The notes under the pieces: model-generated
Databases searched by the model: none
What the model was told of the DNA's origin: nothing
Seen by the model: the letters and a program-made list of their open reading frames with translations, nothing else
Translations under genes and position numbers: made by a program
In this document: positions 44,036 through 54,939 of the stretch, piece by piece
How positions within the stretch are numbered: position 1 is the first letter of the stretch
Layout: each line of letters opens with the position of its first letter
Assembly (NCBI GenBank): GCA_015061955.1
Contig: SUVO01000007.1
Location: 62,001 to 126,000 of the forward strand
DNA length: 64,000 nucleotides
Reading direction: 5' to 3'
Origin: Verrucomicrobiaceae bacterium
Lineage (GTDB): Bacteria > Verrucomicrobiota > Verrucomicrobiia > Opitutales > Intestinicryptomonadaceae

Positions 44036-45451
44036 TTAGTTTTTCTTTATAGAAAGTAATGTTAAATCATCGCTTAGACTATTATTATGTGCAAAGTTTT
44101 TTACTGCATTAAATATGCTTTCGTTTATTTCTTTTACTGTTGATGTAGCATTTATTTCGATTTCTGTTATCAAGCGTGCAGTTGTGAATTCTTCTCCTTT
44201 TGAATTGGTTGCTTCTGTTGCACCATCGGTATACAATATAAAGACATCATTTTTTTCAAAAGGTATCGTTATATCTTCCAACATCTCGTCGAAAATTTCA
44301 GATTCTACCATTCCCACAGCCATTCCAGAGCTTTTTACTTCTATGCACTTTCCTTCTTTAGCTTTATAAATGATTGGTAATTCATGACCTGCGCGAGCTA
44401 TTGTTATAGTGTTTGCATCGCTATCAATAATGGCAAAAGTTATTGTTATAAACATATCGCTACTCATTGAACGTACAAGTTCGGCATTTAATTTCATTAG
44501 CGTTTGAGCTGGCGACATCCCCATTTTTGCAATGTAGTGTAATTTTGATTGTGCTACAGCCATCAACATTGCCGCTGGAACACCATTACCTGAAGCATCG
44601 GCAATAACTACACCAGTTTTACCTTCTTCCAATTTTATTGTATCGTAGAAGTCTCCACCTATAAGCAGTTGTGGCTTATAGGTAACTGTTGTTGAAAATT
44701 TTTCGTTTATTGGTAATTTTCGGGGTAAAAGGTAATGTTGTACGCTACTTGCCAAACGCAAATCGTTATCCATTTGCGAGCGAACAACTCGAGCTGCTAT
44801 ACCATCTAAATTGTACAATGCCAACCCTCCTTGTTCGCCCAAGGTTTTAGCAAGTGAAAATATTGTAGATGTAAATGATTTATTAGATATTGGATTTGTA
44901 AGTACCAAAACACCGTATTTTTCGCCAGCAAATGTTACGGGAACAGCTATGAAACTTTTTATTTTTATTGAATCATCTTCGTGTTGGATAATTCGAGAAT
45001 CATACATTGCCTTCTTTATGAAAACAGCTTCTGATGTTTTATATACATCGGCTATTATTCCGCTATCCATTGGCATTGGTTTATGAGCTATTACGTTTTC
45101 TAAGAACTGGCTACGCGTTTTAAATTTAGGTATTTTCCTTTGTAATGGAGGAAACAGACCTTCAACGGCAACTGGAACAAGCTTATTATTTATACATTCA
45201 TAGAAACATGCACTCATTGCTCCACAACTAAGTGCCGTAGCTCTGACAAGGCGTCGGTAAATTGCATCTTTATTGGCACCTTTGGCTACATCTTCTGTAA
45301 TGATATGTAAAAAATCTAATAATACTTCTTTTTCTTCGGTAGTATTTTCTAATTTCTCTTGAATTGCATAAAGTCTTTGCATATCTATATACAAGCGTAT
45401 AGATAGCGTTATTATACAAATACTTGAAACTAAAATTACTAACGATTCCAT
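44036..45451 (-). CDS. GAF and SpoIIE-type serine phosphatase (RsbU-like)
   Basis: 471 residues. An N-terminal membrane helix (LVILVSSICIITLSIRLYI), a short coiled coil, a GAF-like sensor domain around residues 50-220 (IKSFIAVPVTFAGEKYGVLVLTNP), and a PP2C-like phosphatase with GGDFYD, VIADASGNGVPAAMLMA, LYTDGATEATN and SDDLTLLSI for the metal-binding Asp residues. Such phosphatases dephosphorylate STAS anti-anti-sigma proteins; a STAS gene lies 7 bases upstream, a natural substrate. The signal sensed is unknown. Confidence 0.93.
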   Translation of the reverse strand: MESLVILVSSICIITLSIRLYIDMQRLYAIQEKLENTTEEKEVLLDFLHIITEDVAKGANKDAIYRRLVRATALSCGAMSACFYECINNKLVPVAVEGLFPPLQRKIPKFKTRSQFLENVIAHKPMPMDSGIIADVYKTSEAVFIKKAMYDSRIIQHEDDSIKIKSFIAVPVTFAGEKYGVLVLTNPISNKSFTSTIFSLAKTLGEQGGLALYNLDGIAARVVRSQMDNDLRLASSVQHYLLPRKLPINEKFSTTVTYKPQLLIGGDFYDTIKLEEGKTGVVIADASGNGVPAAMLMAVAQSKLHYIAKMGMSPAQTLMKLNAELVRSMSSDMFITITFAIIDSDANTITIARAGHELPIIYKAKEGKCIEVKSSGMAVGMVESEIFDEMLEDITIPFEKNDVFILYTDGATEATNSKGEEFTTARLITEIEINATSTVKEINESIFNAVKNFAHNNSLSDDLTLLSIKKN

Positions 45452-45458
45452 TTAGATA

Positions 45459-45938
45459 TTATTTTTGTTCTACTTCTTTTTTTAGGAACGATATTACATC
45501 TTCAAACTTTGCCAAATTCGAGCTATCTGTTTCAACCAAATTTTCATGAGCTTCAAGCATTGATTGTCCCGATGCGCTCGATACATCAAGAATACTTTCT
45601 GGATCAGTACAATTGTTACAATCTTCAAGTCTTGTCAATTTATTTATGCCTAAATTTTCTATTAGTTGAAGATTTCTATCTTTCAGATTTTGTAATGTAA
45701 CAAAAGCTTGTTTTTTACGCAAACGCAAAGCTATGCCTGCTATCATACCCATAAAAGTGCTATCCATTCCTGTGCATTGGGCAAAGTCGATAAACAAATG
45801 TTTGCAATTTTTTTCTACCACATTAGCGAAAAATTCGCCCACATTTCTACAATTGAGGTAACTTGCCTTTCCGATTACTTTCAGAAAGACATTGTCGCCT
45901 TCAATTTTTACAAGATATTTTATATCACCTTGTGTCAT
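45459..45938 (-). CDS. STAS-domain anti-sigma factor antagonist-like protein
   Basis: 159 residues. The STAS core is VKIEGDNVFLKVIGKASY and LFIDFAQCTGMDSTFMGMIAG; the DST serine is at the position phosphorylated in SpoIIAA/RsbV. An extra ~55-residue C-terminal tail with a CNNC motif (LEDCNNCTDPES) is not part of the basic domain. ATG 45938 sits 4 bases after the acnA stop; an in-frame GTG at 45986 is inside acnA and less likely. With the phosphatase it forms half of a partner-switching system; no kinase/anti-sigma is nearby. Confidence 0.86.
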   Translation of the reverse strand: MTQGDIKYLVKIEGDNVFLKVIGKASYLNCRNVGEFFANVVEKNCKHLFIDFAQCTGMDSTFMGMIAGIALRLRKKQAFVTLQNLKDRNLQLIENLGINKLTRLEDCNNCTDPESILDVSSASGQSMLEAHENLVETDSSNLAKFEDVISFLKKEVEQK

Positions 45939-45942
45939 CTTT

Positions 45943-48603
45943 TTATTTTGCCAATATTTTCTTGAGTACGAATGGCAATATACCACGTTCTTTATAGTAT
46001 TCTACTTCAATAGGGGTATCGATACGCAACAACAATGGGATATTTTTAGTATTGCCATTTTTAGCAATCACTTTCAAGTTTGCCTTCATTGCTGGTACTA
46101 TACCATTTTCAAGACCTTCAATAGTAAATGTTTCAGTTCCGTCTAAGCCGATAGTTTGAGCATCGGTACCTTCTTCAAACTCAAATGGCAAAACTCCCAT
46201 ACCGATGAGGTTGCTACGGTGGATACGTTCATACGACTTTGCAACTACAGCACGAACACCTAACAATGCAGTGCCTTTTGCAGCCCAGTCTCGCGAAGAA
46301 CCCATACCATAGTCTCTACCACCGAATACAATCAAACCTTCGCCATTATTACGATAGTACTGACATGCGTCGAAAATAGCAACGTTATCGCCTTCGCCAT
46401 TGATTTTGGTATAACCTCCTTCAGCACCTGAAGCCATCAAATTCTTGATACGGACATTTGCAAAAGTACCGCGAGTCATAATTTTATCGTTGCCTCTGCG
46501 CGAACCATACGAGTTGAAGTCTTTTACTTCTACGCCATTTTCTTTTAAGAATTTTCCAGCTGGACCATCTGGTAAAATTGAACCTGCTGGCGATATGTGG
46601 TCGGTAGTTACCGAGTCGCCCAGAATTGCCAACGGACGCAACTTTTCGAGAGATGGTAGAGCAGGGGTATCCATTGAAAATCCGTCGAAGAATGGTGGAT
46701 TTTGGATATATGTGCTTTTTTCGTCCCACTTATAAACGCTACCTGTTGAACTTTGGATTTGTTGCCAACGCTCTGGACCCGACATATCTGCATATCGGCT
46801 CTTGAACATTTCGCTTTTTACACACATTGCAACTGTTTCGGTAACTTCTTTTGATGTTGGCCAAATTTCGTGCAAGTAAACATCTTTACCATCTGCAGTT
46901 TTTGCCAAAGGCTCTCTGTCGAAGTCGATATCAACTCTACCTGCAATTGCGAATGCCACTACGAGTGGTGGGCTCATCAAATAATTTGCTTTCAACAATG
47001 GGTGAACACGAGCTTCAAAGTTTCTATTGCCCGACAACACACTTGCACAGAATAAGTCTTTGCTTTTAACAGCCTCTGTAATTTCTGCATCTATCGGACC
47101 AGAATTACCGATACATGTAGCACAACCGTACCCAGCCAAGTTAAAGCCAATTTTATCGAGATACTGTTGCAAGTCGGCACATTCTAGATAATCGCTAACA
47201 ACTCTTGAGCCCGGAGCTATTGTTGTTTTTACGTATGCAGGTGGACGGATACCGAGTTGTGCAGCTTTTTTAGCTACCAAACCAGCTGCAACCATTACAG
47301 ATGGATTTGATGTATTTGTGCAACTAGTGATTGCAGCAATAAGCACACTACCATTTTTAATTTCACCTTTTGAAGTTTCTACAACATCTTCTTTATTTTT
47401 ATTGTTTTCTTCAAGCAATGTTGCAAATGCCGACTTTGCGTTTTCCAAGTCTATTTTATCTTGTGGACGCTTTGGCCCAGCAATACAAGGCTTAATTTCC
47501 GACAAATCAAGTTCGAGCGTTTTTGTATAATCGCATTCACCCTTGAGAGGAATACCAAATATACCTTGTTCTGTGTAATAATCTTTTGCAAGTGCAATTT
47601 GTTTTTCGTCTCGACCTGTTAAACGCAAATATTCAAGAGTTGTTTCGTCGACAGGGAAGTATCCCATAGTTGCACCATATTCAGGTGCCATATTTGCAAT
47701 TGTTGTTCTATCGGCAAGCGACAATTTTCTTGCGCCTTCGCCGAAGAATTCAACAAACTTACCAACAACCTTTTCCTGACGCAACATTTTTGTTACATGC
47801 AATGCAATATCGGTTGCTGTTACGCCTTCGTTGAGTTGCCCAGAAATATGTACGCCAACAACTTCTGGAACTTTGAAATAAACAGGTTGCCCCAACATAC
47901 CAGCTTCGGCTTCAATACCACCAACGCCCCAGCCAACAACACCCAAGCCGTTAATCATAGTTGTGTGCGAGTCTGTACCAACCAAGCTATCTGGATAGAA
48001 TAGGGTATCGCCATTTTCAGTTTTACCTTCAAAAACTACTCGAGCTAAATATTCCATATTTACTTGGTGGATAATACCAGTTGATGGTGGTACTACCGAG
48101 AATGTTTTGAATGCTTGTTGCCCCCACTTCAAGAATTCATAACGCTCTTTATTGCGATCAAATTCTTTATCTAAGTTCTTTTGGAAAGCATCTGCTGTAC
48201 CAGCGTAGTCCATTTGCACAGAGTGGTCAACAACCAAGTCTACTGGAACAAGTGGTTCTACTGAATCAGGATTTTTACCTTGTGCTTTAGCTGCATCACG
48301 CATTGCAGCCAGATCTACCAAAAGTGGCACACCAGTGAAGTCTTGCAAAACGATACGCGATACAACAAATGGTACTTCGTAATCTTCGGGTGTTGTTGCA
48401 CTCCACGAAGCCAAGCGTTTTACGTCGGTATCAGTAGCACGTTGTCCATCGCTATTTCTGAGTACGCTTTCGAGAACTATTTTTATGCTAACTGGAAGTC
48501 TTTTTACATCTAATCCGAATTCCTTTAACGCATTAAGGCTGTATATATAACCTTCTTTTTCGCTATTTTTTGATGTGAATTTTTTTAATGTAGATTTATT
48601 CAT
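45943..48603 (-). CDS. acnA: Aconitate hydratase A
   Basis: 886 residues. TCA-cycle enzyme converting citrate to isocitrate with a [4Fe-4S] cluster; ligand cysteines are in [10 protein letters not shown] and [10 protein letters not shown]. Other marks are [21 protein letters not shown] and the C-terminal swivel domain [21 protein letters not shown] 48603 is the natural start; an in-frame extension to 48657 would run into the preceding gene. Followed after 4 bases by the STAS gene. AcnA forms can act as iron-sensing mRNA-binding proteins when the cluster is lost. Confidence 0.97.
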   Translation of the reverse strand: MNKSTLKKFTSKNSEKEGYIYSLNALKEFGLDVKRLPVSIKIVLESVLRNSDGQRATDTDVKRLASWSATTPEDYEVPFVVSRIVLQDFTGVPLLVDLAAMRDAAKAQGKNPDSVEPLVPVDLVVDHSVQMDYAGTADAFQKNLDKEFDRNKERYEFLKWGQQAFKTFSVVPPSTGIIHQVNMEYLARVVFEGKTENGDTLFYPDSLVGTDSHTTMINGLGVVGWGVGGIEAEAGMLGQPVYFKVPEVVGVHISGQLNEGVTATDIALHVTKMLRQEKVVGKFVEFFGEGARKLSLADRTTIANMAPEYGATMGYFPVDETTLEYLRLTGRDEKQIALAKDYYTEQGIFGIPLKGECDYTKTLELDLSEIKPCIAGPKRPQDKIDLENAKSAFATLLEENNKNKEDVVETSKGEIKNGSVLIAAITSCTNTSNPSVMVAAGLVAKKAAQLGIRPPAYVKTTIAPGSRVVSDYLECADLQQYLDKIGFNLAGYGCATCIGNSGPIDAEITEAVKSKDLFCASVLSGNRNFEARVHPLLKANYLMSPPLVVAFAIAGRVDIDFDREPLAKTADGKDVYLHEIWPTSKEVTETVAMCVKSEMFKSRYADMSGPERWQQIQSSTGSVYKWDEKSTYIQNPPFFDGFSMDTPALPSLEKLRPLAILGDSVTTDHISPAGSILPDGPAGKFLKENGVEVKDFNSYGSRRGNDKIMTRGTFANVRIKNLMASGAEGGYTKINGEGDNVAIFDACQYYRNNGEGLIVFGGRDYGMGSSRDWAAKGTALLGVRAVVAKSYERIHRSNLIGMGVLPFEFEEGTDAQTIGLDGTETFTIEGLENGIVPAMKANLKVIAKNGNTKNIPLLLRIDTPIEVEYYKERGILPFVLKKILAK

Positions 48604-48617
48604 AATATTACTAAGTT

Positions 48618-49937
48618 TTATTCTGTTTCTTCGTTTTCTTCTATTAAAACTGTACATTCTTTCACTGCGCGTTCATCGACTTTGTCGATTTTTATTCGCA
48701 ATCTTTCTTTCTTTAAGTGAATTTGTTCGCCCTCTTCAGGAAAACGTCCAAGACGATAGGTTATCAAACCTCCAAATGTACTTGATACATCATCGGCATC
48801 AAAGTCTACGTCTAAGAAATCTTCTACTCTATGCAAACTTGCCAACCCCATTATTTTATATTTATTCTTCGACATACGGCGAACTAACTCTTGTGGGGCA
48901 GATGAAAACTCGTTCTTTATTTGCCCCACCAATTCCGACAAAGCTGCATCGAGCGTAAGTACACCAATTACACCACCAAATTCATCTTCAACTATTGCCA
49001 TTTGAAGTTTGTACTTAAGTAATTTAAGCAGTGCAGATTCTAATTTTTCATTTTCTCTAATGCGAATAGTCTCTTTACGCAGACGCATAAAGTCTATTTC
49101 ATCGGCACTCAAATTTCGTGTAAAAATATCTTTTATATGAATTATACCATAGCAATCATCGAGGTTTCCTTTACAAAGTGGAAATCTCGTATGTTGCGAT
49201 GTTCTTGCTAATTCTAAATTTTCGGCATTAGTATTTTCTATATCGATATATTTTACCTTACTGCGTGGTAACATAACATCGCTAACATCGAGCTCTTGAA
49301 GCTTTATTGCGTTTTTTACAATTTTACTTGTGTACTGCGATATTGAACCACTATCCGATTCTCTTGCCGTTAGCATTAACTCTACGTCGATATTTTCAAA
49401 ATCTTTTTCGCTCTTTATTTTGAATAGCTTAGTTATCTTCTTATTTATCGACATTGTCAAAAAATAGAAGGGCATCATCAAAATGTAGATAAAGTAAAAT
49501 AGTCTGGAATACTTAATGAGTATTTCTTCTGGTTTGCTTTTACCTATTTTTATTGCTGTTAAATCGAACACAGAATGTTGAAACCACATAGCCAACATTG
49601 CTATTGGCAAAAAACATGCGAGCTTTTTTATTTCTGCAATATTTTGCAAATTAGCAATACTGCAACATAGTTCAAACATACAATACATTGCCAATACTAC
49701 TATTATTAGGGCAAAGCGTTTTGCCAAATAAACTATTGATGATATTTTATTCGACGAATACAACAAGCGTTTTGCAGTAGCATCGATAACTTCTTTTTTC
49801 TTGAAATCAGACAATGAAGAACACTTATACGAAGCCACTGCAAACGAGAACATCGATAAAAATGCACTCGTCATAAACATGAGCAATATTGCTATGCCAC
49901 AAATTGCAATGTGTATATATTCTATGTGTTCTTGCAT
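48618..49937 (-). CDS. DUF21/CBS/CorC-HlyC membrane protein
   Basis: 439 residues. Three to four hydrophobic segments in the first 180 residues (DUF21/CNNM-like), then a CBS pair ([43 protein letters not shown]) and a CorC/HlyC domain at the C-terminus ([21 protein letters not shown]). The family is linked to Mg2+ or Co2+ transport. The first transmembrane part is less conserved than usual. It lies between hisC and acnA with gaps of 5 and 14 bases. Confidence 0.9.
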   Translation of the reverse strand: MQEHIEYIHIAICGIAILLMFMTSAFLSMFSFAVASYKCSSLSDFKKKEVIDATAKRLLYSSNKISSIVYLAKRFALIIVVLAMYCMFELCCSIANLQNIAEIKKLACFLPIAMLAMWFQHSVFDLTAIKIGKSKPEEILIKYSRLFYFIYILMMPFYFLTMSINKKITKLFKIKSEKDFENIDVELMLTARESDSGSISQYTSKIVKNAIKLQELDVSDVMLPRSKVKYIDIENTNAENLELARTSQHTRFPLCKGNLDDCYGIIHIKDIFTRNLSADEIDFMRLRKETIRIRENEKLESALLKLLKYKLQMAIVEDEFGGVIGVLTLDAALSELVGQIKNEFSSAPQELVRRMSKNKYKIMGLASLHRVEDFLDVDFDADDVSSTFGGLITYRLGRFPEEGEQIHLKKERLRIKIDKVDERAVKECTVLIEENEETE

Positions 49938-49942
49938 TTCTA

Positions 49943-51025
49943 TTATAGCGTTTTCTTCAATTCTTCAATACAACGCTGATTTTGTTCTGGTTTTCCAATT
50001 GTAATTCTGAGCCAATCTGGCAAGCCATAACCAACATTAGGGCGAACAATCACGCCTTGTTTTTGCATTTGTACAAAGGCTTCGAGTGCTTTATTATGTT
50101 TTACCATTACAAAGTTGCCACCTTCCGAGAAATATTCTAAGCCCAGATCAGCAAAAGCTTTTTCAAATTGTTTTCTGCCTTCGTTATTGATTTTTCGGCT
50201 TTGTTCAACAAATTCAACATCATCTATCGCTGCTAATGCACCAACTTGCGCTAATGTATTTACGTTGAATGGTTCTCTTGCTCTGTTTATATAGCCTGCA
50301 ATTTGCTCGTTAGTGTAGGCATATCCTATGCGCAATCCTGCCAAACCATAAATTTTTGAGAATGTACGCAAGCAGATAACATTTCTACCTTCGGCAATCA
50401 GTGGGCGCAAATCTACCTGATTTTCTTCATATTCAGCGTATGCTTCGTCGTAGCAGAATATTACATTTTCGGGCAACGATTTTACAAAGTTAACAACTTC
50501 GTCTTGCTTCAACACGCAACCAGTTGGATTGTTTGGGTTTGTCATGAAAACAATCTTTGTTTTTTCGCTGACAGCATCGCGTAGCATATCTAAGTCGTAC
50601 TTGAGGTTAGGCATTGGTACGCTTACGCATTTACCACCCATAAAGATTGTTGCTAATTTGTAAACAATGAACGACTGTGCGCCAAACACGGTTTCGTCGT
50701 CTTTATCCACATAGCACTGTGCAACAAATTCCAAAAGCTCATTCGAGCCATTGCCGAAAGCAAATTGATTTGGTTGTAAGTTCCAGAATTTAGCAAGTTT
50801 CTGACGCAACTCGTAGCATCCACCATCAGGATAATAATTTAGTGTGCTTATATGTTTTCTTACAGCTTCTAAAGCTTTTGGAGATGCTCCTAATGGATTT
50901 TCATTCGATGCCATTTTTAAGATTCCATCGGGATCGAGACCGAACTCTCTGGCAACGTATTCAATTGGTTTGCCTGTTTCATAAACGGGCAAGTTTTTGA
51001 TTTGTTCTTTTACAATATCTTTCAT
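49943..51025 (-). CDS. hisC: Histidinol-phosphate aminotransferase
   Basis: 360 residues, PLP-dependent. Class-II aminotransferase motifs are MASNENPLGASPKALEAV, NPNNPTGCVL, CYDEAYAEY and the Schiff-base Lys in RTFSKIYGLAGLRIGYAY. Catalyses the transamination of imidazole-acetol phosphate in histidine synthesis; HisC-like proteins can also act on aromatic amino acids. No other his genes are nearby. First gene of the minus-strand run to ybaB. Confidence 0.92.
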   Translation of the reverse strand: MKDIVKEQIKNLPVYETGKPIEYVAREFGLDPDGILKMASNENPLGASPKALEAVRKHISTLNYYPDGGCYELRQKLAKFWNLQPNQFAFGNGSNELLEFVAQCYVDKDDETVFGAQSFIVYKLATIFMGGKCVSVPMPNLKYDLDMLRDAVSEKTKIVFMTNPNNPTGCVLKQDEVVNFVKSLPENVIFCYDEAYAEYEENQVDLRPLIAEGRNVICLRTFSKIYGLAGLRIGYAYTNEQIAGYINRAREPFNVNTLAQVGALAAIDDVEFVEQSRKINNEGRKQFEKAFADLGLEYFSEGGNFVMVKHNKALEAFVQMQKQGVIVRPNVGYGLPDWLRITIGKPEQNQRCIEELKKTL

Positions 51026-51181
51026 TTTAAAATAAATTAAATATACTCACTTAAAACGCTACGATTTTTCGGTTTTATTGCAAGCATTATTTGTTGTAGA
51101 ATCGACACTATCATAGATATTGTTAGACTGTAAAATATAAGGGTATGCAAAAGTTAAAAATATTGAAATATCTTTAAATAG

Positions 51182-51209
51182 TTGACTTTTAGATCTGCTC
51201 AAATACAAA
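51182..51209 (+). promoter_or_regulatory. Possible promoter of the rhamnosidase gene
   Basis: TTGACT (51182-51187), a 16-base spacer and TACAAA (51204-51209). The -10 element is only 8 bases before the ATG, so transcription would start at or near the start codon (leaderless). Weak prediction. Confidence 0.3.
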
Positions 51210-51217
51210 ACTAAGCT

Positions 51218-54001
51218 ATGAAACTAAATATATTATTGAGCTTGTTAACTTTTGTATTATGTGCGTGTGTAAATTCAGTAGATAAAACACAAACTTTTAA
51301 ACCAACAAATCTTACTATAGGGGCAGGATTTACAAATCCAGTTGGCATTAGTTTAGAAGATACATCGTTATCTTGGGAACTTCCACTTTTGCGTAATGGA
51401 ATGCGTCAAACAGCATACAAGGTTCAGGTTGCACGCGATTTTAATTTTAAGGATATTATTTGGGATTCTGAAAAAGTCTTAGATGGTACATCGGTTCGTG
51501 TTGAAAACGAATCTCCTATTGCAAATTCGCGTGAACGTTTGTATTGGCGTGTAAAAGTTTGGGACGATAAAGGCAATGAATCGTTATGGAGCGACACTGC
51601 ATTTTACGAAGCCGGTTTGAAATCTAATTCTGATTGGAAGGGTAAATGGCTTACAACCCCAGTAAATCCACAGGGTTTGTATACTTATAAGTTTCGTCAG
51701 TGGAAAGAAGTAAATGGCGAAAGAATTCCGTACTTTACTGGTGCAAAAAAATTAGGTGTTGCACCAATATATATGCGTAAGAAATTTGAAAGTGCCTCAA
51801 AGCCTGTATCGGCACGTTTGTATGTGGCGAGCAAGGGTATTTTTAAGGTGATGTTAAATGGTAAAAAGGTTGGTAACGATTTATGGGGCACTGGTTGGAC
51901 TGAATACGCAAAGCGCATTCAGACAAATACTTACGATGTTACATCTCAGATTGCTAATGGCGACAACGTAATTTCGGCTATAGTTGCAGATGGTTGGTAT
52001 GCCGGAAGAATATTTTTTAGAGACGCTTCTAACAAGAATTATCGTAAGCCAGAATTCTTACTTCAGCTTGAAATTAAGTATGCCGACGGCTCTACAAAGA
52101 CTGTATATACCGACAAATCTTGGAAAGTATCGCAAGGTGGTATAACATTTGCAGATATTTATGATGGACAGGGCTTTGATGCAAATCTCGAGCCTAAGAA
52201 TTGGACTTTATCATCGTTTGATGATTCGTCTTGGAAAACACCTATTGCCACAAATGTAAGTGCAACAAAGCCATTGCTCGAGCCACGTCGCAATCAACCT
52301 ATTGTTATAAAGAAAGTGTTAAAGCCTATTTCGGTAAACAAGATTGCCGAAGGCACTTTCATTTTCGATTTTGGGCAGAATATGACAGCTATTCCACAGA
52401 TGAAATTCAAGGGCAAAAAAGGTCAGAAAATAACGTTGCGTGTAGCTGAAATGCTCAACAAAGATGGTACTATGTATACCGAAAATTATCGTTCGGCTAT
52501 GACTACCGACTATTATACGTTTGCATCAGACGGTGTTGCTGAATTTTATCCAGAATTTACTTTCCATGGGTATCGTTATATAGAGCTTTCTGGATTTGAT
52601 TCATCTATAAAAGAAAGCGATATTCAAATTCAATCGAATGTAATTTACAACGATATGAAACCTACTGGTGAATTTTCTTGCAATGTAGAAATGCTCAATA
52701 AACTTCAGAGCAACATTACTTGGGGACAGCGTTCAAACTATGTATCGGTTCCTACCGATTGTCCACAGCGCGATGAACGCATGGGCTGGCTTGGCGATGC
52801 TCAGGTGTTTGTTCCTACTGCAACATTTAATTACAATGTAAACGGATTTTTTGCAAAGTGGTGCTTTGATATGCTTGATGATCAGAATGAGCAAGGTGCA
52901 TATTCGCATGTAGCCCCTATGAGTTGGGGAAATGGGTCGCCAGCATGGAGCGATGCAGGTGTAATTTGTCCGTATGTAATCTATTTAGCTTACGGAAATA
53001 AAACTGTATTAGAGCAGAATTACGAAGGTATGAAAAAATGGATAGCTTTCCAAAAAAATACTTCAAAAAATCTGATACGCCCCGATATGGGATTTGGCGA
53101 CTGGCTTCAACCATCATCGACAAAAGGTGCTACATCGAAACTTTGGAAAGGTCAGACTCCTCGTCAACTCATTGGCACAGCTTATTTCTACAAAACAACA
53201 CGCATTATGCAACGTGTTGCAAATGTACTCGGAAAAACTGCCGACGAAAAATACTATGCCGATTTAGCTGAAAAAATATCGGTTGCATTCGTAAAAGAAT
53301 TTGTAAAGCCCGATGGCACAATAGCTACAAATACTCAAACGGGTTATTTGTTGGCTTTAGATTTTGATGTTTTGCCCGAAAATTTAAGAGCATCGGTTTT
53401 CGATAAACTTCTCAAAAAGTTAGAAGCAGATAATTGGTACTTAGATACAGGTTTTGTTGGAACTCCGTTGATTGCACCAGTTTTAACAAAGTTTGGCCGA
53501 CACGATATTGCCGAACGCATTGTATTAAATGAAGGTTATCCATCTTGGATTTATTCAATCAAACAAGGCGCAACTACAATGTGGGAGCGTTGGAACAGCT
53601 ATTCGCACGACAAGGGGTTTGGTATGGCTACAATGAACTCGTTTAATCACTATGCCTATGGAGCAATCGGCGAATGGCTTTACAGAAGTATAGGTGGTAT
53701 TTGGTATGATGAAAATACACCAGCTTATAAAAATATAATTTTTGCTCCTCAACCAACAAAACGTATAAATAGTGCAAAAGTTAGCTACAATACTCCATAT
53801 GGTACTGCGAAATCGGAATGGATTGTAGTTGATGGTAAAATGCAATGGAATATAACAATTCCAGCAAATTCAACTGGTACTATTGTTTTACCAACTACCG
53901 ATATTTCTTCGGTAAAGGTTGACGGAAAGTCGGTTTCGGCACTATCGCTGAAGAATGTTCCAAGTGGATATCATAAAATTGAAATATCAAAAGTAAAATA
54001 A
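51218..54001 (+). CDS. Alpha-L-rhamnosidase (GH78-type lipoprotein)
   Basis: 927 residues. Signal peptide with lipobox LCAC and Cys17, so likely membrane-anchored. Domain order is the bacterial rhamnosidase N-terminal beta domains (KGIFKVMLNGKKVGND, NVISAIVADGWYAG), then a catalytic (alpha/alpha)6 barrel with DCPQRDERMGWLGDAQ, where the Glu and Asp are expected catalytic residues, and a C-terminal beta domain. Cleaves terminal rhamnose from plant glycans, flavonoid glycosides or bacterial polysaccharides. Followed by an RmlD-like gene after 4 bases. Confidence 0.95.
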   Translation: MKLNILLSLLTFVLCACVNSVDKTQTFKPTNLTIGAGFTNPVGISLEDTSLSWELPLLRNGMRQTAYKVQVARDFNFKDIIWDSEKVLDGTSVRVENESPIANSRERLYWRVKVWDDKGNESLWSDTAFYEAGLKSNSDWKGKWLTTPVNPQGLYTYKFRQWKEVNGERIPYFTGAKKLGVAPIYMRKKFESASKPVSARLYVASKGIFKVMLNGKKVGNDLWGTGWTEYAKRIQTNTYDVTSQIANGDNVISAIVADGWYAGRIFFRDASNKNYRKPEFLLQLEIKYADGSTKTVYTDKSWKVSQGGITFADIYDGQGFDANLEPKNWTLSSFDDSSWKTPIATNVSATKPLLEPRRNQPIVIKKVLKPISVNKIAEGTFIFDFGQNMTAIPQMKFKGKKGQKITLRVAEMLNKDGTMYTENYRSAMTTDYYTFASDGVAEFYPEFTFHGYRYIELSGFDSSIKESDIQIQSNVIYNDMKPTGEFSCNVEMLNKLQSNITWGQRSNYVSVPTDCPQRDERMGWLGDAQVFVPTATFNYNVNGFFAKWCFDMLDDQNEQGAYSHVAPMSWGNGSPAWSDAGVICPYVIYLAYGNKTVLEQNYEGMKKWIAFQKNTSKNLIRPDMGFGDWLQPSSTKGATSKLWKGQTPRQLIGTAYFYKTTRIMQRVANVLGKTADEKYYADLAEKISVAFVKEFVKPDGTIATNTQTGYLLALDFDVLPENLRASVFDKLLKKLEADNWYLDTGFVGTPLIAPVLTKFGRHDIAERIVLNEGYPSWIYSIKQGATTMWERWNSYSHDKGFGMATMNSFNHYAYGAIGEWLYRSIGGIWYDENTPAYKNIIFAPQPTKRINSAKVSYNTPYGTAKSEWIVVDGKMQWNITIPANSTGTIVLPTTDISSVKVDGKSVSALSLKNVPSGYHKIEISKVK

Positions 54002-54005
54002 GATT

Positions 54006-54938
54006 ATGAAAATTGTTTGCACAGGTGCAACTGGGTTAATTGGATTTAATTTTGTAAAAGCAGCAGCAGAAGCAGGGCATTCTGTGGTGGCTGTATGTGG
54101 AAAAAATAAGTTGGAACCAATTAAGAATGTAGAGTGTCATTCTATTGATTTATCTAAACCAGACGGTATTCAACGTTTGGTTTTAGACGTTTTTCCAGAT
54201 ATGATTGTAAACTGTGCAGCAGTGGCAAGTCCGGTAGATGTTGATGCAAATCCAGAATTGGCAAATCGCTTAAATACTGAACTTGCCGAAGAGCTTGCTC
54301 AACTTGCTTACCACGTTGGAGCTAGATTTATTCATCTTTCTACCGATATGGTTTTCGATGGAACAGCGGCTCCGTATGTAAATACCGATATGCCAATGCC
54401 ATGTACTTTGTATGGAACAACAAAGCTTTTGGCTGAGAAAAAAGTTCTCAAAATTTCAGCACCAACAACTGTTGTTTTGCGTTTGAGCCATGTTAGTGGA
54501 AATAGTTTAACTACGCGTCGTTCTTTGCACGAAAAATTGTTGCGTGCGTGGGCATCGGGCGAAAAGGTAAAGTGTAAAACAAACGAGATAAAATGTCCTC
54601 TTTCGGCTTCAATATTGGCTGATTTGTTGGTAGAAATTTGTTTGCGTCCAAAGTTGAGTGGCATTTATCACTATGCTGGAGCAGAGGCGTTGAGTCGTTA
54701 TGAAATGGCTCGCAGAATAGCTGTTCATTTCGGCTTAAATCCCGATGAATATATTGAAGCTATCGAAGGCGAACGCGAGATGAATTTGCAATTAGATTGT
54801 GGGGCATTGCTAACCAGAGTTAAAACGCCATCGCCAACATTCTCCGAGTTGCTTGAGGAAATGAAAGTTCCAGCAGATATCGAAGATTGGTTGAAAGAAA
54901 AAACCGGACGTTTGCCCATCAAACGATTTAAACTTTAG
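54006..54938 (+). CDS. NAD-dependent reductase, RmlD-like
   Basis: 310-residue short-chain dehydrogenase. The Rossmann motif is TGATGLIGFNF, the active site is LSTDMVFDG with YGTTK (Tyr-Lys pair). Similar proteins reduce dTDP-4-keto-rhamnose to dTDP-L-rhamnose. Placement directly behind a rhamnosidase gene may hint at a role in rhamnose metabolism, but RmlA, B and C are absent nearby and the exact substrate is unknown. Confidence 0.87.
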   Translation: MKIVCTGATGLIGFNFVKAAAEAGHSVVAVCGKNKLEPIKNVECHSIDLSKPDGIQRLVLDVFPDMIVNCAAVASPVDVDANPELANRLNTELAEELAQLAYHVGARFIHLSTDMVFDGTAAPYVNTDMPMPCTLYGTTKLLAEKKVLKISAPTTVVLRLSHVSGNSLTTRRSLHEKLLRAWASGEKVKCKTNEIKCPLSASILADLLVEICLRPKLSGIYHYAGAEALSRYEMARRIAVHFGLNPDEYIEAIEGEREMNLQLDCGALLTRVKTPSPTFSELLEEMKVPADIEDWLKEKTGRLPIKRFKL

Positions 54939-54939
54939 T

